Part shown: positions 60,266-64,000 of the stretch, in pieces | How the letters are laid out: every line of letters begins with the position of its first letter | How positions within the stretch are numbered: position 1 is the stretch's first letter | Assembly: GCF_000429625.1 (NCBI RefSeq) | Contig: NZ_KE386928.1 | Location: 207,125 to 271,124, forward strand | DNA length: 64,000 nucleotides | Source: Azospirillum halopraeferens DSM 3675 | Lineage (GTDB): Bacteria; Pseudomonadota; Alphaproteobacteria; Azospirillales; Azospirillaceae | Direction: 5' to 3' | The notes under the pieces: generated by a model | Database searches by the model: none | Seen by the model: only the letters and a program-made list of their open reading frames with translations | Told to the model about the DNA's origin: nothing | Made by a program: the position numbers and the translations under genes

Positions 60266-60958
60266 TCAGTGTATGGTCGGTGACACGGGCCCGGCGTCGG
60301 GGGTGCGGCGGGCGCGCACCGCCGACAGGCAGAAGGCGTGCCAGCACAGGTCGATGACCACCGGCGGCACGTCCGACGCGTCCTGGCCCGGCAGCACCCG
60401 GGTCTGCGAGGCATGGGCCATGGCGGCGCCGATGGCGTTGACGCTGGTCCGCCCCACCGGCCCGATGAGATCGAGGGTGTGGCCGAGCGCGCGGGCGTCG
60501 AGGCGCACCGTCACGGGGGCCACCGTCAGCTCCGCCGCGTTGCCTCGCAGGCGTCCGACGGCGACGTACGCTTCCAGCAGGTCGTGACGATCCTCCGGGC
60601 GCACCACCGCCACCACGGCGCGGCTGCCGGCGAGCTGGCCCACGGGGTCGAACTCGAACACCACGGCGCGCTCGGGCTGGCGGGCTTCGGCCAGGGTGGT
60701 CACCTTGTCGCCGGGGCCGCCGACGGTGATGCCCGCGGCCTCCTCGAAGATGTCGGTGTGGCCGCCGCCTTCCATGTGGATGACCAGCGGTCCGTCGGTG
60801 ATGGCGACGGTGGCCAGCAGTCGCGCCATGGCATCGACCGGGCCGGCATCCGCCGCCTCATCGGGGTCGGTGTCGTCGCCGTCGGACGCCGCCTCCAGCA
60901 ACTCCGCCCCGCGGCGGACGATGAGTTCGGCGAAACTGATCTCGTGCTCCTGCTCCAA
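60266..60958 (-). CDS. Protein of unknown function
   Basis: 230 residues. Acidic N-terminal third (GDDTDPDEAADAG), then alpha/beta sequence with TVAPVTVRLDARALGHTLDL. No signal peptide or membrane segment and no recognised motif. Upstream of it are two direct repeats of ~26 bp. It is on the same strand as cydAB but separated from cydB by 158 bp. Confidence 0.5.
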   Translation of the reverse strand: MEQEHEISFAELIVRRGAELLEAASDGDDTDPDEAADAGPVDAMARLLATVAITDGPLVIHMEGGGHTDIFEEAAGITVGGPGDKVTTLAEARQPERAVVFEFDPVGQLAGSRAVVAVVRPEDRHDLLEAYVAVGRLRGNAAELTVAPVTVRLDARALGHTLDLIGPVGRTSVNAIGAAMAHASQTRVLPGQDASDVPPVVIDLCWHAFCLSAVRARRTPDAGPVSPTIH

Positions 60959-60966
60959 GGCGCCCT

Positions 60967-61020
60967 CCCCGGGGCCCGATGGCCCCCTGCTGCCCCCGGG
61001 GCCGATGGCCCCCTTGCTGC
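60967..61020. repeat. Tandem ~26-bp direct repeat
   Basis: Two nearly identical copies (about 60967-60992 and 60995-61020) of a unit with core GATGGCCCCCTTGCTGC, differing by single-base changes. Both are noncoding, just upstream of the 60958 start. Confidence 0.6.
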
Positions 61021-61116
61021 GACACCGCGCGACGGACGGTCGATGTGGCCCGTAGATGGACTATGGTGCGTCCCGCGCCGGTGACGAGCCTTATCGATGG
61101 GGCTTCCCCGGCTGCA

Positions 61117-62127
61117 TCAGTGATAGCCGGACGATCCCGTGACCTTGCCGCGGAAGACCCAATAGGTGTAGGCGGTGTACAACAGGATGGCCGGGATCAG
61201 GAAGGCCATTCCGATCAGCAGGAACACCTGGGTTTCCGGCGGGGCGGCGGCCTGCCACACGGTGATCGACGGCGGGATCAGCATCGGCCACAGGCTGACG
61301 GCGAGCCCCAGGTAGGACAGGGCGAACAGGGACATGGACAGGGCGAAGGGCAGCACCTCGCGCCCCTCGTCCAGCGACCGCCACAGGGCGAAGGCCAGCG
61401 CCGCGGTCATCAGGGGCACCGGCGCCAGCAGCAGGATGTTGGGCAGGGAGAACCAGCGCGCCGCGATGTCCGCGTCGATCAGCGGCGTCCACAGGCTGAC
61501 CGCGGCGATCAGCACCAGCACCGCGATCATCAGCCCCCGCGCCACGCGGTAGCACCAGTCCTGCAGCGGCCCGACGGTGCGCCAGATCAGCCAGGTGGCC
61601 CCCAGCAGGGCGTAGCCGGCGACCAGCGCCGCGCCGCAGAACAGGCTGAAGGGGGTCAGCCAGTCGAACATGCCGCCGGCGAAGTCGCGCCCTTCCACAT
61701 GGATGCCCTGGATGAAGGCGCCGAGCACCACGCCCTGCGCCACGGTCGCGAGCAGGGAGCCCAGGAAGAACGCGGTGTTCCACCAGTGCCGGCTGGAGCG
61801 CGCCTTGAAGCGCAGCTCGAACGCCACGCCGCGGAACACCAGGGCGATCAGCATCACCAGCAGCGGCAGGTACATGGCGGGCAGCACCACGGCGTAGGCT
61901 ATGGGGAAGGCGGCGAACAGCCCGGCGCCGCCCAGGACCAGCCACGTCTCGTTGAAGTCCCAGACCGGCGCCACGGTGTTCATCATGACGTCCCGGTCCT
62001 CTTCCGACCGGGCGAAGGGGTAGAGGATGCCGATGCCCAGGTCGAAGCCGTCCATCAGCACGTACATGAACACGGAGAAGCCGACGATGCCGACCCAGGC
62101 GAGGGTGAGGAGGCTGCCTTCGTCCAT
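61117..62127 (-). CDS. cydB: Cytochrome bd-type quinol oxidase subunit II
   Basis: 336 residues, eight to nine helices. MDEGSLLTLAWVGIVGFSVF and YVLMDGFDLGIGILYPF are the family opening; PVWDFNETWLVLGGAGLFAAFP is the second signature. It partners CydA and reduces O2 to water with quinol at the inner membrane. It starts 5 bp after the cydA stop. It is of the cyanide-insensitive (CioB-like) branch to judge from its partner. Confidence 0.95.
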   Translation of the reverse strand: MDEGSLLTLAWVGIVGFSVFMYVLMDGFDLGIGILYPFARSEEDRDVMMNTVAPVWDFNETWLVLGGAGLFAAFPIAYAVVLPAMYLPLLVMLIALVFRGVAFELRFKARSSRHWWNTAFFLGSLLATVAQGVVLGAFIQGIHVEGRDFAGGMFDWLTPFSLFCGAALVAGYALLGATWLIWRTVGPLQDWCYRVARGLMIAVLVLIAAVSLWTPLIDADIAARWFSLPNILLLAPVPLMTAALAFALWRSLDEGREVLPFALSMSLFALSYLGLAVSLWPMLIPPSITVWQAAAPPETQVFLLIGMAFLIPAILLYTAYTYWVFRGKVTGSSGYH

Positions 62128-62132
62128 GGGGA

Positions 62133-63539
62133 TCACTCCGCGGGGTCGATGGATTGGTCGGGCAGGGACAGCGGCCGCTTGGGCCGGTGCGCCTCCTGCC
62201 GGGCCATGGGCGCGGTGGCGTCGTCGGTCACCGCCGGCCCGATGCGCAGCAGGCGCAGCAGGTAATAGGTGCCGGCCCCGTAGATGATGGCGTAGACCAC
62301 CACGAAGGCGGTCAGGGAGATCAGCACGGCGGTGGTGGTCAGCGACGGGGTGACGGCGTCGGCGGTCCGCACCAGCCCGTAGACCACCCAGGGCTGGCGT
62401 CCGATCTCGGTGGTGAACCAGCCCGCGAGGATGGCGATGAAGCCGGTGGGGACGCAGGCGACCAGCAGGCGGTGGAACCATTCGGCCGTGTAGAGGCGTC
62501 CGCGCAGGCGCAGGATCACGTGGATCACCGCCACGGCCAGCATCACCAGGCCGATCGCCACCATCAGCCGGAACGTCCAGAAGACGATGGCGACGGGCGG
62601 CCGTTCGTCGCGGGGGAACTGTTTGAGGCCGGGGACCTCGCCGTCGGGGGAGTGGGTCAGGATGATGCTGGCCAGGCCGGGAATGCCGACTTCCCAGCGG
62701 TTCATCTCCGCCTCCTCGTCGGGCAGGGCGAACAGGATCATGGGCGCCCGGGCGCCGCCTTCCCAGTGGCCTTCCATGGCGGCGATCTTGGCCGGCTGGT
62801 GTTCCAGGGTGTTGAGGCCGTGCAGGTCGCCCAGCACGATCTGGAGCGGTGCCAGCACGGTGATCATGCCCAGCGCCATGCGCAGGCCGACGCGGGCGTG
62901 TTCGGTGAAGCGCCGGGTGAGCAGGTAGAAGGCGCTGACCCCCGCCACCACGAAGCCGGTGGTGAGGAACATGGCCGTCAGCATGTGGGTGAGCCGGTAG
63001 GGGAAGGAGGGGTTGAACACCACCGCCCACCAGTCGGTGACGAAGAACCGCCCGTCGCGCAGCTCCGCCCCGGCCGGGGTGTGCATCCAGCTATTGGCCG
63101 ACAGGATCCAGAAGGACGACAGCACCGTCCCGAACGCCACCAGGCAGGCGGCCATGAAGTGGACGCTGCGGGGCACCCGGTCGCGCCCGAACAGCAGGAT
63201 TCCGAGGAAGGCGGCTTCCAGGAAGAAGGCGGTGACCACCTCGTACTGGATCAGCGGCCCCAGCACGTTGCCGACGATGTCGGACCAGCGGCTCCAGTTG
63301 GTGCCGAACTGGTAGGTCATGACGATGCCCGACACCACCCCCATGCCGAAGGAGATGGCGAAGATCTTCGTCCAGAACTCCGACAGGCTGCGGTAGAGCG
63401 TCCGCCCCGTGCGCAGCCACAGCCCTTCCAGCACCACGATCCAGCAGGCGAGGCCCACCGTGAAGGAGGGGAAGAGGATGTGGAAGGAGATGACGAAGGC
63501 GAACTGGATTCGCGAGAGGATGAGCGGGTCGAGGTCCAC
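62133..63539 (-). CDS. cydA: Cytochrome bd-type quinol oxidase subunit I (CIO type)
   Basis: 468 residues. MDLDPLILSRIQFAFVISFH supplies the heme-ligand His19 region; the start of the Q-loop (GDLHGLNTLEHQPAKIAAME) and GWFTTEIGRQPWVVYG are conserved. The Q-loop is short and the whole protein about 50 residues shorter than E. coli CydA, which marks the cyanide-insensitive CioA group. No cydX-like ORF was seen after cydB. Upstream is a 10-bp tandem repeat and an insertion element. Confidence 0.94.
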   Translation of the reverse strand: MDLDPLILSRIQFAFVISFHILFPSFTVGLACWIVVLEGLWLRTGRTLYRSLSEFWTKIFAISFGMGVVSGIVMTYQFGTNWSRWSDIVGNVLGPLIQYEVVTAFFLEAAFLGILLFGRDRVPRSVHFMAACLVAFGTVLSSFWILSANSWMHTPAGAELRDGRFFVTDWWAVVFNPSFPYRLTHMLTAMFLTTGFVVAGVSAFYLLTRRFTEHARVGLRMALGMITVLAPLQIVLGDLHGLNTLEHQPAKIAAMEGHWEGGARAPMILFALPDEEAEMNRWEVGIPGLASIILTHSPDGEVPGLKQFPRDERPPVAIVFWTFRLMVAIGLVMLAVAVIHVILRLRGRLYTAEWFHRLLVACVPTGFIAILAGWFTTEIGRQPWVVYGLVRTADAVTPSLTTTAVLISLTAFVVVYAIIYGAGTYYLLRLLRIGPAVTDDATAPMARQEAHRPKRPLSLPDQSIDPAE

Positions 63540-63670
63540 GGGTCGCGTTCCTTCCGCGTGACGGGCGGGGAGCGGGGTGCTGCGACCCTCAACACCCCCG
63601 GCGACGGCATGGCTCCCGCTTCAAAACGCCGCACCCCATGGGGCGGCGGACCCGCACGCGAAGAGGGGGT

Positions 63671-63710
63671 GGGAAGGGGGGAGAAGGGGGGAGAAGGGGG
63701 GAGAAGGGCG
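63671..63710. repeat. Four 10-bp tandem repeats
   Basis: Four units of the type GAGAAGGGGG (first GGGAAGGGGG, last GAGAAGGGCG) run head to tail in the spacer before cydA. Confidence 0.85.
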
Positions 63711-63726
63711 GCGGGGGAGGAGGCTA

Positions 63727-64000
63727 GTGCACTGACACAGACATAGGATTCACAAGGGTCCGCTGACGTGCGATTCTGTCGGCATGGCCCAGACCGTCAG
63801 CGTCATCGTTGGAGCGGAGGACCGCGCGCGCTTGGCCGCGATCCTCGCTGACCGCAACCGCCCGCTCAAGCATGTGCAGCGGGCCAACATCATCCTGTTG
63901 TCGGCCGAGCGGCTGCCCGTTCTGGAGGTGGCGCGTCGAGCCGGTCTCAGCCGTCCGGCGGTGTGGCGCTGGCAGGTGCGCTACGCCGAACAAGGCGTGG
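63727..64000 (+). mobile_element. IS630-family insertion sequence, left part
   Basis: A TA dinucleotide at 63725-63726 (the IS630 target) is followed by a GTGCACTGACACAGACATA-type end and, 58 bp on, an IS630-type transposase reading right. The right end lies outside the window. Confidence 0.75.
63784..64000 (+). CDS. IS630-family transposase, N-terminal part
   Basis: 72 codons are visible before the window ends. MAQTVSVIVGAEDRARLAAI, then KHVQRANIILLSAE, LPVLEVARRAGLSRPAVWRW and QVRYAEQGV form the helix-turn-helix DNA-binding domain of IS630 transposases. The DDE catalytic part is outside the window. The frame is intact so far. Confidence 0.85.
   Translation, partial: MAQTVSVIVGAEDRARLAAILADRNRPLKHVQRANIILLSAERLPVLEVARRAGLSRPAVWRWQVRYAEQGV

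Noticed and set aside
1..64000. CRISPR array, tRNA or rRNA genes
   Set aside because: No regularly spaced repeats and no cloverleaf or rRNA sequence was recognised; the repeats seen are coding RTX units or short tandem tracts.

Overview
The window is a very GC-rich, densely packed chromosomal segment of an alphaproteobacterium. It most resembles the Rhodospirillales/Azospirillaceae (Azospirillum-like); this is inferred from gene content and order, not from a database match. Supporting features are a class I lysyl-tRNA synthetase, the dapF-mtaB-ftsY operon, an RcdA-family cell-cycle adaptor, a bacterial phosphatidylcholine synthase, a probable ROSE-type RNA thermometer before an Hsp20 gene, an EcfG-like stress promoter, and very large multi-PAS sensor kinases.

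Layout. 1-6.6 kb: an LpxR-like outer-membrane lipid A deacylase, AMP nucleosidase, a coiled-coil orphan, then dapF-mtaB-ftsY (minus). 6.6-12.5 kb: envelope glycan/lipid genes (GtrA flippase, DPM1-like glycosyltransferase, two large polytopic proteins of glycosyltransferase-C character, a methyltransferase). 12.7-14.6 kb: leuD-leuB with a strong bidirectional terminator. 14.6-17.5 kb: a KGG-repeat stress protein, the divergent argP/argO pair for basic amino acid export, and an unknown protein. 17.9-25.2 kb: lysS, a membrane protein, an SMR transporter, mtgA, a DinG/Rad3-type helicase, and SnoaL-like and VanZ-like small genes. 25.4-32.7 kb: mepA, a methyltransferase, rpmJ, glcDEF behind a palindromic operator, and pcs. 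32.7-41.8 kb: a damaged DUF433 gene, an acyl-CoA dehydrogenase, a lytic transglycosylase behind a sigma-54-type promoter, a ClC channel with a double GNAT protein, an SSAT-like GNAT, metY and an alpha/beta hydrolase. 41.9-44.3 kb: a PAS histidine kinase, hsp20 and rcdA.

44.3-50.6 kb is the most unusual part. A DUF4347-RTX protein with a repetitive poly-glycine linker is divergent from a three-gene operon: a MotA/TolQ/ExbB-type channel, a single-TM ExbD-like protein with a DUF2135/YfaP-like periplasmic domain, and a small unrecognised membrane protein. I read the operon as a candidate undescribed ion-driven envelope machine. It is followed by yajQ and a sigma-54-type orphan gene.

50.6-58.8 kb: a signalling cluster made of a histidine kinase whose phospho-acceptor His is replaced by Gln, a CheY-like receiver and a 1838-residue six-PAS hybrid kinase. 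58.9-61 kb: four small unrecognised genes. 61.1-63.5 kb: cydAB of the short-Q-loop (CIO) type. The right edge cuts an IS630-family element.

Most regulation visible here concerns stress or the envelope: sigma-32 plus ROSE before hsp20, EcfG before the KGG gene, two sigma-54-like promoters, and an FCD/GntR-type operator before glcD. No tRNA, rRNA or CRISPR array was recognised.
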